Of a DNA stretch of 64,000 nucleotides, positions 1 to 9,928 are shown piece after piece. The notes beneath the pieces were generated by a model. That model did not search any database. It was not told the origin of the DNA and saw nothing but the letters and a program-made list of their open reading frames with translations. The stretch comes from RYN-133 sp963754285 (lineage in GTDB: Bacteria > Actinomycetota > Actinomycetes > Mycobacteriales > Jatrophihabitantaceae). A program made the position numbers and the translations under genes. Location of the stretch: the NCBI GenBank assembly GCA_963754285.1, contig CAVWFN010000004.1, forward strand, positions 180,507-244,506, read 5' to 3'. Each line of letters starts with the position of its first letter. Positions within the stretch are counted from its first letter, which is position 1.

Positions 1-1
1 C

Positions 2-112
2 GCCAGCCCGTCCGAGCTGAACACCTTCGTGCGCGAGGGGACCGAGTCGGCGCTGTCACGCTTCCGGCTACGGCTCGGACGTCCGTGGCGCTGGCGCAAT
101 CGAGGCTCGTGA
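2..112 (+). CDS. C-terminal fragment of an unidentified protein
   Basis: An open frame enters from the left edge and stops at a TGA at 110-112, giving 36 residues. The tail is very basic (alternating Arg, Trp, Leu), as is common for the cytoplasmic end of a membrane protein, but nothing identifies a family. It lies 82 bases before crp on the same strand. It could be a chance frame. Confidence 0.3.
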   Translation, partial: ASPSELNTFVREGTESALSRFRLRLGRPWRWRNRGS

Positions 113-194
113 CCCGCGCACACTAGACTTTCGCAACACCTGTGTCATGTGATTCCGGTCCCACCCCGTGGCGGACCGCCAAGAAGGAGCTGAC

Positions 195-871
195 GTGGAC
201 GAGATCCTGCGCCGGGCCGGGCTGTTCCAAGGCGTCGACCCCGAGTCGGTCGAGGCGCTGGCGAACGAGTTCGAGATCATCGACGCGCCGCGCGGGACCA
301 CGCTGTTCAACGAGGGCGAGCCCGGCGAGAGCCTGTTCATCGTCTTGTCCGGCAAGGTGAAACTCGGTCGCCGGTCGTCCGACGGACGCGAGAACCTGGT
401 CGCGATCATGGGCCCGTCCGACCAGTTCGGCGAGCTGTCGCTGTTCGACCCCGGCCCGCGCACCGCCACCGCCACCGTCGTCACCGACGCCCGGGTCGCC
501 CGGCTGCCGAAGTCGGCACTGCAGAAGTGGGTCGCAGGACCGGCCGCAGATCGCGCATGCAGCTGCTGCGCGTCGTCGCCCGCCGGCTGCGCCGCACGAA
601 CACGATGCTCGCCGACCTGATCTTCGTCGACGTCCCCGGCCGGGTGGCCAAGCAGCTGCTGCAGCTCGCGCAGCGCTTCGGCTCGGTCGACGGTGGCCAG
701 CTGCGCGTCACGCACGACCTGACCCAGGAAGAGCTCGCTCAGCTCGTCGGCGCCTCCCGCGAGACCGTGAACAAGGCCCTGGCCGACTTCGCCTCCCGCG
801 GCTGGCTGCGCCTCGAGGGCAAGAGCGTCGTCATCCTCGACCGCGAGCGCCTGGCCCGCCGCGCCCGCTGA
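195..871 (+). CDS. crp: Crp/Fnr-family cAMP receptor transcription factor (two 1-base insertions)
   Basis: Global cAMP-responsive activator of the mycobacterial Crp (Rv3676) type. The GTG at 195 follows AAGGAG five bases upstream and gives the expected MDE(I)L start. The N-terminal cyclic-nucleotide domain carries GEPGESLFIVLSGKVKLGRR and FGELSLFDPGPRTATA, the Glu and Arg of the cAMP pocket. The C-terminal winged helix has LTQEELAQLVGASRETVNKA. The frame breaks near 537-556: removing the extra G at 537 or 538 and the extra C at 556 restores WVADRPQIAMQLLRVVARRL and yields 224 aa, exactly the length of the M. tuberculosis protein. I therefore infer an intact gene with sequencing insertions. 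The gene is convergent with the MBL gene, which ends three bases away. Confidence 0.92.
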
Positions 872-873
872 GG

Positions 874-1676
874 CTAGCCGCTGCAGGTACATGCCGAGCT
901 GTCGGGCGCTGTGGTCAGCTGGCCTGACGGAGTTCGGCGGCCCACCAGACGGACTGGTCGACGTCGGCGTAGACGAGCTCGACGATCGCGCGCGCGGACG
1001 CATCGGCGCCGAGGCTGTTCGAGCGCGCTGCGGATCTGGTCGAGGCGTTCGGCGCGGTGCGCGAGGTACTGACTCGCCACCGCCGACAGCGGACGCAAGC
1101 TCGGGTCCGTGGCCGGGCAGCACGAGCCGATCGCCCAGATCGCGCAGCCGGGCGCAGCGAGTCGAGGTACGGACCGAGGATGCCGTCCGGGTGCGCGACG
1201 ACCGTCGTCCCGCTGACCCAGGATCGTGTCGCCGGTCAGCACCGGCACCTCCGTCGAGCTCCAGGCACGTCGAGTCGGACGTGTGCCCGGGCGTCGGCCA
1301 GCACGCGAAGCTCGACGCCGGCCGGCGCGATCACCTCGGCGTCGGCCAGCGGCGCGCCGCCGATGCACAGCGTCGGGTCGGCGGCACGCACCGGCGCGCC
1401 GGTCGCCTCGTGCAGCGCCGGCGCGAGCTGGCTGTGGTCGAAATGCCGATGCGTCAAGAGGATCAGGTCGACATTCGGCGGCCGCGGCGAGCAGCGCCGC
1501 GCAGGTGCTCGCCACCGTGTCACCGCGTCCTCACCGGGGTCGACGACCACTGATCGCGACGTCGCCGCAGCAGCCAGGTGTTGGTGCCGTCGAGCGTCAT
1601 CGGGCCGGGGTTGCGTTGCCGCACGACGGCCGCACCGCGGCGTCACCTGCGCGCACCTGCTCGTAGGCCAGCTCAT
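874..1676 (-). CDS. MBL-fold metallo-hydrolase (frame broken several times)
   Basis: Homologue of Rv3677c, a beta-lactamase-fold hydrolase of the LACTB2/glyoxalase II type; the substrate is unknown. Reading across frames gives the N-terminal MTLDGTNTWLL, then VVVDPGEDAVTRW, the metal site LLTHRHFDHS near 1435-1465, a late LTGDTILG, and a C-terminal LVLPGHGPE. All family landmarks are present in order but lie in three different frames, so several single-base indels are needed. The start chosen is the ATG at 1676, which overlaps the NUDIX stop as ATGA. It sits between crp and ridA as in mycobacteria, with a NUDIX gene added. Confidence 0.75.
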
Positions 1677-2457
1677 CTTGCGGGAACAGCGAGCTCGGGC
1701 AGTGGCGAACGCCGTGCCGTCCGGCAGCTTCGGCGAGGTACCCGCCGTCCGCGTCACGCGTCGATGACCGGACGCACCGGGCTCGAGCGAGCGTTGGCCG
1801 GCGGCGTCGAGCACCTCGGCCACCGTGGCGTAGCCGGCCAGCGAGGCCAGCGTCATGATCGTCGGCGGCAGCATCCCGATCTCGCCGCGCTGCGCCGACT
1901 CGAGCGCCTCGCCGACGCCGAACCAGCCCGCCGACGACGACTCGGTCGTGACGTCCTGCGCCTGCGCACCCTCGGGCAGCGCGGCGACGAAGAACCGCGT
2001 GTCGTAGCGGCGCACCTCGCCGGCCGGGGTGACCCAGCGCGACCACGGGTGCAGCGCCGTCGCCGTCGACCGCGAGTCCGTTGGCGCGCAGCAGGTCGCC
2101 GAAGGACGACCCGGCCGGCCTCGACGTCGGCGCGCGCGCCGGACAGGTCGGCGGTCGGCACGGTGAGCAGCACCCCGGTCTCTTCGAACGTCTCGCGCAC
2201 CGCCGCGCCGACGAGCGCCCGGGCCTGTTCGGGCGCGCACTCGAACCGGGCGCGCGGCCTGCTCGTCCGACGCCGCCGGCGAAGGGCAGGTCGGCGTCGG
2301 CGTCGTCGACCCGGCCGCCGGGAAACACCGCCATGCCCGCCGGCGAAGACCATCTGCGGTCACCCGGGTCAGCAGCCACACCTCGAGCCCGGCGATGCCG
2401 TCGCGCAGCAGAACGACGGTCGACGCGTCGCGACCGGACGTCGTCTGCGTCGGTCAT
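1673..2457 (-). CDS. NUDIX hydrolase (frame broken)
   Basis: A phosphohydrolase of nucleoside-diphosphate-linked substrates; the actual substrate cannot be read from sequence. The NUDIX box is visible as GAAVRETFEETGVLL near 2155-2205, preceded by MAVFPGGRVDDADADLPFA and followed by RRYDTRFFVAALPEGAQ and GMLPPTIMTLASL, which resembles the CoA-pyrophosphatase-like group that has a long C-terminal half. The pieces fall in different frames, so at least two indels are needed. The ATG at 2457 overlaps the ridA stop (ATGA), and the stop at 1673-1675 overlaps the next ATG, so ridA, this gene and the MBL gene form one translationally coupled operon. Confidence 0.75.
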
Positions 2458-2914
2458 CCGGCGACCTCGACGATGAGCTCGACCTCGACCGGGGCGTCCA
2501 GCGGCAGCGCGCGACGCCGACCGCCGAGCGGGCGTGCTCGCCGGCTCGCCGAAGATCTCGCCGAGCAGCTCGCACGCGCCGTTGACCACCTGCGGCTGGC
2601 CGGTGAACGACGGGTCCGACGCGACGAAGCCGACGACCTTCACCACCCGCACCACGGCGTCGAGGCCGACGAGCGCGTCGACGCGGCCAGCGCGTTCAGC
2701 GCGCACGCTCGCGCGCAGTCGTGCGCCGTCCTCGGGCGAGACGCCGGCGCCCACCTTGCCGGTCGCGGCCATCGCGCCGTCGACCATCGGCAGCTGGCCC
2801 GAGGTGTAGACGAGCGAGCCGGTGCGCACGGCCGGGACGTAGGCCGCGACCGGCGGGACGACCGCCGGCAGCGTGATGCCGAGGTCGGCCAGGCGTTCGG
2901 AAGGGGTGGCTCAT
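2454..2914 (-). CDS. RidA/YjgF/L-PSP family protein (frame broken)
   Basis: Counterpart of Rv3678c. RidA-family proteins hydrolyse reactive enamine/imine intermediates released by PLP enzymes. The start ATG at 2914 reads MSHP; removing one extra C at about 2902 restores MSHPSERLADLGIT, followed by GSLVYTSGQLPMVDGAMAAT, then VVKVVGFVASDPSFTGQP and a C-terminal LDAPVEVELIVEVAG. A second indel lies in the middle, near 2700. The TGA at 2454-2456 overlaps the NUDIX start. It is divergent from the ArsA genes with about 70 bases between starts, which probably hold both promoters. Confidence 0.82.
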
Positions 2915-2987
2915 GTTCAGCACGCGTACTGTGACGTCGCCCGTCCGCACGGCGGGCGCGTACAGCGCGATCTCCTACGCTCGGATG

Positions 2988-3988
2988 ATGCCCGCCGCAC
3001 CGACGCCGCTGGCCGCGACCGGCGCGCGGCTGTCCCGGCGATCCCGGGCAAGGCCCGGCTGCACGTCGTGACCGGCAAGGGCGGCACCGGCAAGACGACC
3101 GCCGCGGTCGCGCTCGCGCTCGCGCTGGTCGAGACCGGACGCAAGGTGCTGCGTCGTCGAGGTCGAGGGCCGGCAGGCGCTGGCCCAGCTCTTCGACGTC
3201 GCCCGCGCTGCCCTACGAGGAGCGCCGGCTCGTCAGCGTCCGCGCGGCGGCGGCTCGCTGTGGGGCCTGGCGATCGACGCCGAGCAGGCGATGATCGAGT
3301 ACCTCGACATGTTCTACGGCCTCAAGCGCTCGGCGCGCGGGCTGAAGAAGATGGGCGCGGTCGACTTCGTCACCACGCTCGCGCCCGGCCTGCGCGACGT
3401 GCTGCTCACCGGCAAGGTGAAGGAGGCGGTCACGCGCACCGACGCCGACCGGCCACCACCTACGACGCGGTCGTGCTCGACGCGCCGCCGACCGGGCGCA
3501 TCACCAAGTTCCTGGACGCCACCAAGGAGGTCGCGAACCTGACCAAGTTCGGTCCGATCAACCGGCAGAGCGAGGGCGTCATCAAGCTGCTGCACGGCAA
3601 GCAGACCGCCGTCCATCTCGTCACGCTGCTCGAAGAGATGCCGGTGCAGGAGACGATCGACGCCGCCGCGCGAGCTGCGCGCGGCCGGCTTCCAGCTCGG
3701 CGCGGTGATCGTCAACCGGGCCCGTCCGGTCCTCATCGACGACGCGCTCGGTCGACGCGAAGCTGCTGGCTGCCGGCCTGCGCAAGGTCGAACCTGCCCG
3801 CCGCGTCTGTCGAACGGGCTCGCCGCAGGAGGTCGCCGTCCTACGCCGACCGGCTCGACCATCCAGGCCGAGAACGCCGCGCACCTGGACGAGCTCGACC
3901 TGCCGCGCATCGAACTGCCCGACCTCAACCCGCCGGTCGACCGCGGCGAGCTCAACGAACTCGCCGACGAGGTTCCTCGAAACCATGA
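2988..3988 (+). CDS. ArsA/GET3-type ATPase, first of a pair (frame broken)
   Basis: Homologue of Rv3679, one of two interacting ArsA-like ATPases in mycobacteria reported to protect against glycerol and nitric oxide stress; it is not an arsenite pump. The deviant Walker A motif VTGKGGTGKTT is at 3067-3099 and VVLDAPPTGRITKFLDAT holds the Walker B region. Single extra bases, for example the C after GRKVL near 3150 and a G near 3202, break VVEVEGRQALAQLFDV and PALPYEERRL; more lie at about 3440, 3670, 3745 and 3970. The ATG at 2988 is a likely start because of the preceding gap. The 3' end overlaps the next gene. Confidence 0.85.
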
Positions 3989-5124
3989 GCGCACTCGACC
4001 TCGCGGCGCTGGTCCGCGACCCGAAGACGCGGGTCATCGTCACCTGCGGCAGCGGCGGCGTCGGCAAGACGACGACCGCGGCGGCGATGGCGATGCTCGG
4101 CGCCGAGGCCGGCCGGCGCACCGTCGTGCTGACCATCGACCCGGCCCGCCGCCTGGCGCAGTCGATGGGCCTGACCGAGCTCGACAACACCCCGCGCGAG
4201 GTCAAGGGCCAGAACGGCCTGTTCGCGATGATGCTCGACATGAAGCGCACGTTCGACGACGTCGTGCTCGAGCACTCGACGCCCGAGCGCGCCGAGCAGA
4301 TCTTCGCCAACCCGTTCTACCAATCGCTGTCCTCGTCCTTCGCCGGCACGCAGGAGTACATGGCGATGGAGAAGCTCGGTCAGCTGGTCAGCGCGGACGA
4401 ATGGGACCTGATCGTCGTCGACACCCCGCCGTCGCGCTCGGCGCTGGACTTCCTCGACGCCCCGAACCGGCTCGGCCGATTCCTGGACGGACGGATGATC
4501 CGCGTGCTCACCGCCCCCGCGCGCGCCGGCGGCAAGGCCTACCTGAAGGTGGTGACCGTCAGCGTCGGCGTGCTGGCACGCGTGTTCACCAAGGTGCTCG
4601 GCGGCGAACTGCTGCGCGACCTGTCGTCGTTCGTGTCCGCGCTCGAGTCGATGTTCGGCGGGTTCCGCGAGCGCGCCCAGCACACCTACGAGCTGCTCAA
4701 GGCGCCCGGCACCGCCTTCGTCGTGGTCGCCGCCCCCGAGCCGGACGCGCTGCGCGAGGCGTCCTACTTCGTCGAGCGGCTCTCGGCCGAGCGGATGCCG
4801 CTGGCCGGGCTGGTGGTCAACCGGGTGCACCGCACCGTGGTCGGCGACCTGCCGGCGGCCCGCGCGGAGGCCGCCGCCGACGCGCTGGCGGCCAAGCCGG
4901 ACGATCCGGCGACGCGGCTGGCCGAGGCCGCGCTGCGGGTGCACGCCGAACTGGCCGCCGCGGCCGAGCACGACGCCCGGATGACCCGGCGCTTCGCCGC
5001 CGCACATCCCCGGGTCGCGCTGGTCTCTGTCCCCGCCCTGCCAGCCGACGTCCACGACCTGGACGGGCTGCGCCAGATCGGGACGCTGCTCAGTCCCGAG
5101 GCTGACGCGACGGCCGGGAACTGA
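3985..5124 (+). CDS. ArsA/GET3-type ATPase, second of the pair
   Basis: Homologue of Rv3680 and partner of the preceding ATPase. The frame is intact, 379 aa. It has the Walker A TCGSGGVGKTTT at residues 18-29, LTIDPARRLAQ (switch region) and the Walker B-like LIVVDTPPSRSALDFLDAP, all typical of ArsA-like anion-transporting ATPases. The ATG overlaps the end of the first ATPase (ATGA), so the two are coupled. In M. tuberculosis the two proteins act as a pair, and the strict pairing here supports the same heteromeric use. From this gene on the reading frame is clean, in contrast to the four genes before it. Confidence 0.93.
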   Translation: MSALDLAALVRDPKTRVIVTCGSGGVGKTTTAAAMAMLGAEAGRRTVVLTIDPARRLAQSMGLTELDNTPREVKGQNGLFAMMLDMKRTFDDVVLEHSTPERAEQIFANPFYQSLSSSFAGTQEYMAMEKLGQLVSADEWDLIVVDTPPSRSALDFLDAPNRLGRFLDGRMIRVLTAPARAGGKAYLKVVTVSVGVLARVFTKVLGGELLRDLSSFVSALESMFGGFRERAQHTYELLKAPGTAFVVVAAPEPDALREASYFVERLSAERMPLAGLVVNRVHRTVVGDLPAARAEAAADALAAKPDDPATRLAEAALRVHAELAAAAEHDARMTRRFAAAHPRVALVSVPALPADVHDLDGLRQIGTLLSPEADATAGN

Positions 5125-5180
5125 GGGCTACCCCAGGTCCGAAGCTGAGATTTCGACCGCCCCACGTAGGCTGATTAGCC

Positions 5181-7760
5181 GTGGCCAGTCCCGGATCGAA
5201 TCCCAACCCGGCACTCGTCCTGCCCAAGTTGATCGGCGCGCTGCTCGTCGCCGGCGTGCTCGGCGCGGGTGTGCTGCTGCCGCTGGTCGGCGGGATCGGC
5301 CTGGTCGCGAAGCACTAGGCGGACAAGTTCCTGAACACGACCTGCAACCTGCAAGAGACCCCGCCGCCGGAGAAGACCCAGGTCTACGCCAGCGACGGCA
5401 AGACTCTGATCGCGACGATCTTCAAGCAGGACCGCCAGCCGATCCCGCTGAGCAAGGTCCCGAAGACGCTGCAGCAAGCCCTGATCGCCACCGAGGACCG
5501 CCGCTTCTACCACCACCACGGCGTCGACATCCGCGGCCTGATCCGCTCGGCGATCAGCACCTCCAGCGGTGACACGCAGGGTGGATCGACGCTGACGATG
5601 CAGTACGTCAAGCAGATCCGCTACTACCAGGCCGGCGACAACCTGCAGAAGCAGCACGAGGCGATCGCCCAGAACCTGAACCGCAAGATCGAGGACGCCA
5701 AGTGCGCGCTCTATCTCGAGGGCACCAAGCACGAGTCGAAGGCGCAGATCCTCGACAACTACCTCAACATCGCCTTCTTCGGCGAGAACTCCTACGGCAT
5801 CGAGACCGCGGCCCGCACGTACTTCGACAAGCCGGCGAGCAAGCTGACCCTGCCCGAGTCGGCGATGCTCGTGGGCCTGCTGCGTGCGCCGACCGACTAC
5901 GACCCGTTCATCAACCCCGAGGCAGCGCGCGAGCGCCGCAACCAGGTGATCCAGAACCTGGTGTCGGTCGGCGACCTGACCCAGGCACAGGCCGACAAGT
6001 ACAAGGCCACTCCGGTCTCGCTCGCGACCACTGCGCCCCCGCAGGTCAAGGAAGGGTGCGCGAACGCGCCCGACAACGTGGCCAACGTCGGCTTCTTCTG
6101 CGACTACGCGGTCAACTGGCTGCTCGACCACAAGGCCGTCACCGAGTCGCAGCTGCAGACCGGCGGTCTGAAGATCGTCACGACGCTGGACGCGAAGCTG
6201 CAGAACCGCATGCAGAAGCGCCTCGACTCGATGATGTCGACGAAGGCGCCGATGGCCGACATCATGCCGGTCGTCCGTCCCCAGACCGGTGACGTGCTCG
6301 CGATGGCGACGAGCAAGAAGTACGGCTCGTCCGGACGCAACGGCACGACGTCATTGCCGATCTTCACCTCGTAGACCGCGCAGGCGGCCTCGACGTACAA
6401 GCTGTTCCCGCTCTTGGTCGCGCTCGGCACCGGCGTCGACCCGTCGTTCCAGATGAAGACGCCGATCGGCCCGTACCAGTGGCAGTCGTGCCCGCCCGAC
6501 AACGGCCAGGTGACCAACGGCGACGCCAACGAGAACTACAACGACGGCTTCAACCTCACCATGCGCGAGGCGACGATCAAGTCGTCCAACACGTTCTACG
6601 TCGGCCTGGCCGACCAGCTGCTCTCGTGCCAGCTCGACCCGATCATCGCGATGGCGCAGCGGCTGGGCATCACCAGTTTCAGTCAGCCCAGCGGTGAGCC
6701 GCACACCTCGGTCGAGCAGTCGATCCTGCAGTACCAGAGCGCCACGCGACTCACGCTCGGTGACATCACGACCAGCCCGCTCGAGCTGACCAGCGCCTAC
6801 GCGGCGGTGGCGAACGACGGTCGCTACAACGCCCCGTCCCCGATCAAGTCGATCACCGCCAGCAACGGCGACGAGATCCAGGTGCCGCGCACGCCCGGAC
6901 GCCAGGTCATCAGCCCACAGGTTGCCCGCGAAGCGGTCGACATCCTGCACGGCGACACGACCTACCCGGGCACGTCGGCCAGCGCGTTCTCGAGCTGGTA
7001 CGCGGCGCACCCCGGCTCGCCCATCTCGGGCAAGACCGGCACCGCGCCCGGCGTCTCGCCGCGCACGCACAAGGCCGACAAGAACGGCGCGCTGTGGTTC
7101 GTCGGCATGACGCCGAAGTACGTGGCGGCGAGCGCGCTGATCAACCTCGACAACCCCAGCTCGCCGGCGTCCGGCCTGCCGGGCATCCACGACGCCGCCG
7201 ACACGGCCTTCGGCGGTGTGGCCGCGCAGTTCTGGATCGCCGCGATGCGCTCGACGCTGAGCTCCGGCGGCGGCTGGACGTGGCCCTCACCGGACACGGT
7301 CAACGGCGACCCCGTGCCGTCGGTCATCGGGTTGAGCACGGCCGACGCGCGCCGGCAGCTCAAGCGCGACGGCTACAAGATGGCGCTGCTCGGCGGCGAC
7401 GCCGGGATCCAGTGCGACAACACCGGCCATCTGCCGATCGGCGAGATCGCCTACTCCGGCCCGTCGATCGCACCGCGCGGCGCCACGATCACCGTGTGCC
7501 CGTCGTCCGGCGTGAAGCAGGATCTGTGGGTCTACATCCCGCCGCCACCGCCGCCGTCGCACCACTCCTCGCCGGGTAACGGCAGCGGCAGCGGGACCGC
7601 CGGCAGTGGCGGCGGCTCGACTCCCGCCGGTGGCGGCGGCTCGACTCCCGCCGGTGGTGGCGGCACGACGCCGGCGCCTCCCGGTGGTGGCGGTACCCCG
7701 GTCCCGCCGGGCAACAGCGGCGGTAACGGCCATGGCCACGGACCCGGCGGCGGCGGTTAG
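5181..7760 (+). CDS. bifunctional penicillin-binding protein with PASTA domain (PonA2-like), two in-frame TAG codons
   Basis: Class A PBP: a GT51 glycosyltransferase that polymerises peptidoglycan plus a transpeptidase. One frame from GTG 5181 to 7760 gives 859 aa interrupted only by TAG at codon 46 (5316-5318) and codon 398 (6372-6374). A membrane anchor (residues 16-42) is followed by the GT51 motifs TEDRRFYHHHGVD and QGGSTLTMQ, the transpeptidase SxxK (STYK, Ser at codon 404), SSN, and SGKTGTA. One PASTA repeat (DPVPSVIGLSTADARRQL) and a Pro/Gly-rich tail end it. It follows the ArsA pair as in mycobacteria. The second TAG lies six codons before the catalytic serine, so truncation there would abolish transpeptidation. 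TAG ends this and other genes here, so it is not generally recoded. Confidence 0.9.
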
Positions 7761-7772
7761 CCGCCGCACCGA

Positions 7773-8237
7773 CTAGCTGCTGAGCTGGCCGAGCTGACGG
7801 CGAACCTCGTCGCTGACCCGCTTGCCGTCGGCCCGTCCGGCGACTTTGGGCTGCACCAGCTTCATCACCGCGCCCATCTGGTTCGGCGCGCTCGCGCCGG
7901 ACTCGGTGATCGCGCCGCGCACGAGCTCGGCGAGTTCGTCGTCGCCGAGCTGGGCCGGCAGGTAGCGGTCGAGCACCGTGCCCTCGGCGCGTTCGCGGTC
8001 GGCGAGCTCGGGGCGAGCGGCGCCGTCGAAGGCCTCGGCAGCCTCGCGACGCTTCTTCGCCTCCTTGGCGAGCACCCGCAGCACCTCGTCGTCGGACAGC
8101 TCGCGCGCCGCCTTGCCGGCGACCTCCTCGGTGGTGACCGCGGTCAGTGCCATGCGCAGAGTGGCGGTGGTCAGCTCGTCCCGGGCCTTCATGGCGGTGT
8201 TCAGGTCGGCCTGGAGCTGAGACTTCAGTGCGGGCAT
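7773..8237 (-). CDS. GatB/YqeY domain-containing protein
   Basis: A 154-aa protein of the YqeY family, which shares the C-terminal helical domain of the tRNA amidotransferase subunit GatB; its own role is unknown. The start chosen is the ATG giving MPALKSQLQADLNTAMKARD, the usual beginning of the family (long N-terminal helix), rather than an upstream in-frame codon. Conserved stretches include ATLRMALTAV and the C-terminal GAVMKLVQPKVAGRADGKRV. It is convergent with the PBP gene and divergent from the phosphoesterase gene. Confidence 0.92.
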   Translation of the reverse strand: MPALKSQLQADLNTAMKARDELTTATLRMALTAVTTEEVAGKAARELSDDEVLRVLAKEAKKRREAAEAFDGAARPELADRERAEGTVLDRYLPAQLGDDELAELVRGAITESGASAPNQMGAVMKLVQPKVAGRADGKRVSDEVRRQLGQLSS

Positions 8238-8286
8238 GCCTGCGACGCTACCGGCGTCGCGCAACCGTGATCCGTAGGCTGTCGTA

Positions 8287-9174
8287 GTGAGCCACGCCGT
8301 CCGGACGCTCGCGGCCACCGCCGCCGCGACCCTTGCCTACGGCGCGTTCATCGAGCGCAACTGGTTCACGCTGCGCCGCTTCGAGATCCCGGTGCTCGCG
8401 CCCGGCAGCGAACCGATCCGGCTGCTGCACGTCTCCGACCTGCACATCACGCCGCAGCAGCGGCGCAAGCACGCGTGGATCGGCGGCCTTGCCGCTCTGC
8501 AGCCCGACGTCATCATCAACACCGGCGACACCCTGTCGGCGCGCGACGGCATCCCGGCGGTGATGCGCGCGCTCACTCCGCTCTACGACTTTCCGGGTGC
8601 GTTCGTCCCGGGTAACAACGACTATTACGTCCCGACGGCCAAGAACCCGATCAAGTACTTCCAGAAGAGCATCCCGCAGCCGAAGGGCCAGCCGTTGCCG
8701 TGGCCGCAGATGGCGCGGGCCATGAGCTCGGCGGGCTGGCTCGACCTGACCCATCGCCGCGAGCGGATCACCGTGCGGTCGGCGCCGGTCGCGCTGGCCG
8801 GGACGGACGACCCGCACCTGCGCAAGGCGCGCTACGAACTGATCGCGGGGCCGGCCGATCGGCAGGCGGTGGTGCGCATCGGCGTGATCCACTCGCCCGA
8901 GCCGTACCTGCTGCAGGCCTTCGCCGACGACGGCTACGACCTGGTGCTCGCCGGCCACACGCACGGCGGTCAGGTGCGCGTGCCGTTCGGTCCGGCCATC
9001 GTGACGAACTGCGGCATCGACGTGCGCCGCGCGCGATGGCTGCACCGCTGGGACGAGCGGATGTGGTTCCACGTCTGCGCCGGCCTGGGCACCAATCCGT
9101 ACATGCCCGTGCGCTTCGCCTGCCGCCCCGAGGCGTCGCTACTCACCCTCGTCGCGCGATCAGCGCCGCGGTAA
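8287..9174 (+). CDS. calcineurin-like metallophosphoesterase
   Basis: Counterpart of Rv3683, which follows ponA2 in mycobacteria. The 295-aa protein has a short N-terminal hydrophobic segment (residues 7-21), then the two-metal phosphoesterase motifs in order: LHVSDLHI, NTGDT, GNNDYY and the C-terminal AGHTHGGQ. The YaeI/YkuE branch with such an N-terminal segment includes lipid-A-like and UDP-linked pyrophosphatases, but the substrate here is not known. The GTG start at 8287 leaves 49 bases to the divergent YqeY start. Confidence 0.9.
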   Translation: MSHAVRTLAATAAATLAYGAFIERNWFTLRRFEIPVLAPGSEPIRLLHVSDLHITPQQRRKHAWIGGLAALQPDVIINTGDTLSARDGIPAVMRALTPLYDFPGAFVPGNNDYYVPTAKNPIKYFQKSIPQPKGQPLPWPQMARAMSSAGWLDLTHRRERITVRSAPVALAGTDDPHLRKARYELIAGPADRQAVVRIGVIHSPEPYLLQAFADDGYDLVLAGHTHGGQVRVPFGPAIVTNCGIDVRRARWLHRWDERMWFHVCAGLGTNPYMPVRFACRPEASLLTLVARSAPR

Positions 9175-9217
9175 ATCCGAGGTCGCTGGTTCGGTATGCT
9201 GGGCCGGTTGTTCCCAC

Positions 9218-9472
<255 letters not shown>

Positions 9473-9476
<4 letters not shown>

Positions 9477-9787
9477 CCGCCTTCGATCAGCACCAGATGC
9501 GGCGGCTGGCCGGGCTCGGGTTCGACGCGGGCCAGCGCGGCGCGCAGCATCCGGCGGATGCCGAGCAGCACGTCACGGGTGACGGCCGTGTCCTCGGACT
9601 CGCAGGCGTCGGTCAGGGTCATCTGCAGTTGCACGAGGCGCACGGCGACGGAGTAGATGGCCATTGCTTCGGCCGGTGAGGGCGGCGGCAGATGGGCACC
9701 GTCGACGGAGTAGGAGTTGAGCTGATTGAGCAAGAACGACAGTTCAGCCGTCCCGGTCTCCGTGCCGATCTGAACCAATCGGATCAC
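9473..9787 (-). CDS. small hypothetical protein, 104 aa
   Basis: I do not recognise a family. The protein is mainly helical and acidic, with no membrane segment and no cysteine motif; it ends in HLVLIEGG. The GTG start at 9787 has a good ribosome site (GAGGAA, 3-8 bases upstream). Its last codons overlap the end of the repeat array. It lies between tRNA-Pro and the polysaccharide-type gene on the same strand as that gene, but 141 bases apart, so an operon is uncertain. The intervening stretch 9788-9928 holds nothing I can name. Confidence 0.55.
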
Positions 9788-9928
9788 CGTTCCTCGCGCT
9801 CGGATCGCCCCGCATTGTTGGACCCCCGACTGCGTGGTGAACCTATCGTAGAACTTGATCTCACGCGGAGTAAACTTCAGCCCTCAGGTTTCTGGCGCTC
9901 ACGACTCCGGTAACGGCGCATTTGCCCG

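Noticed and set aside
5316..6374. Amber recoding (pyrrolysine or suppressor) in the PBP gene
   Set aside because: TAG ends several other genes in the window, including this one, and no pyl genes are seen; base errors are more likely.
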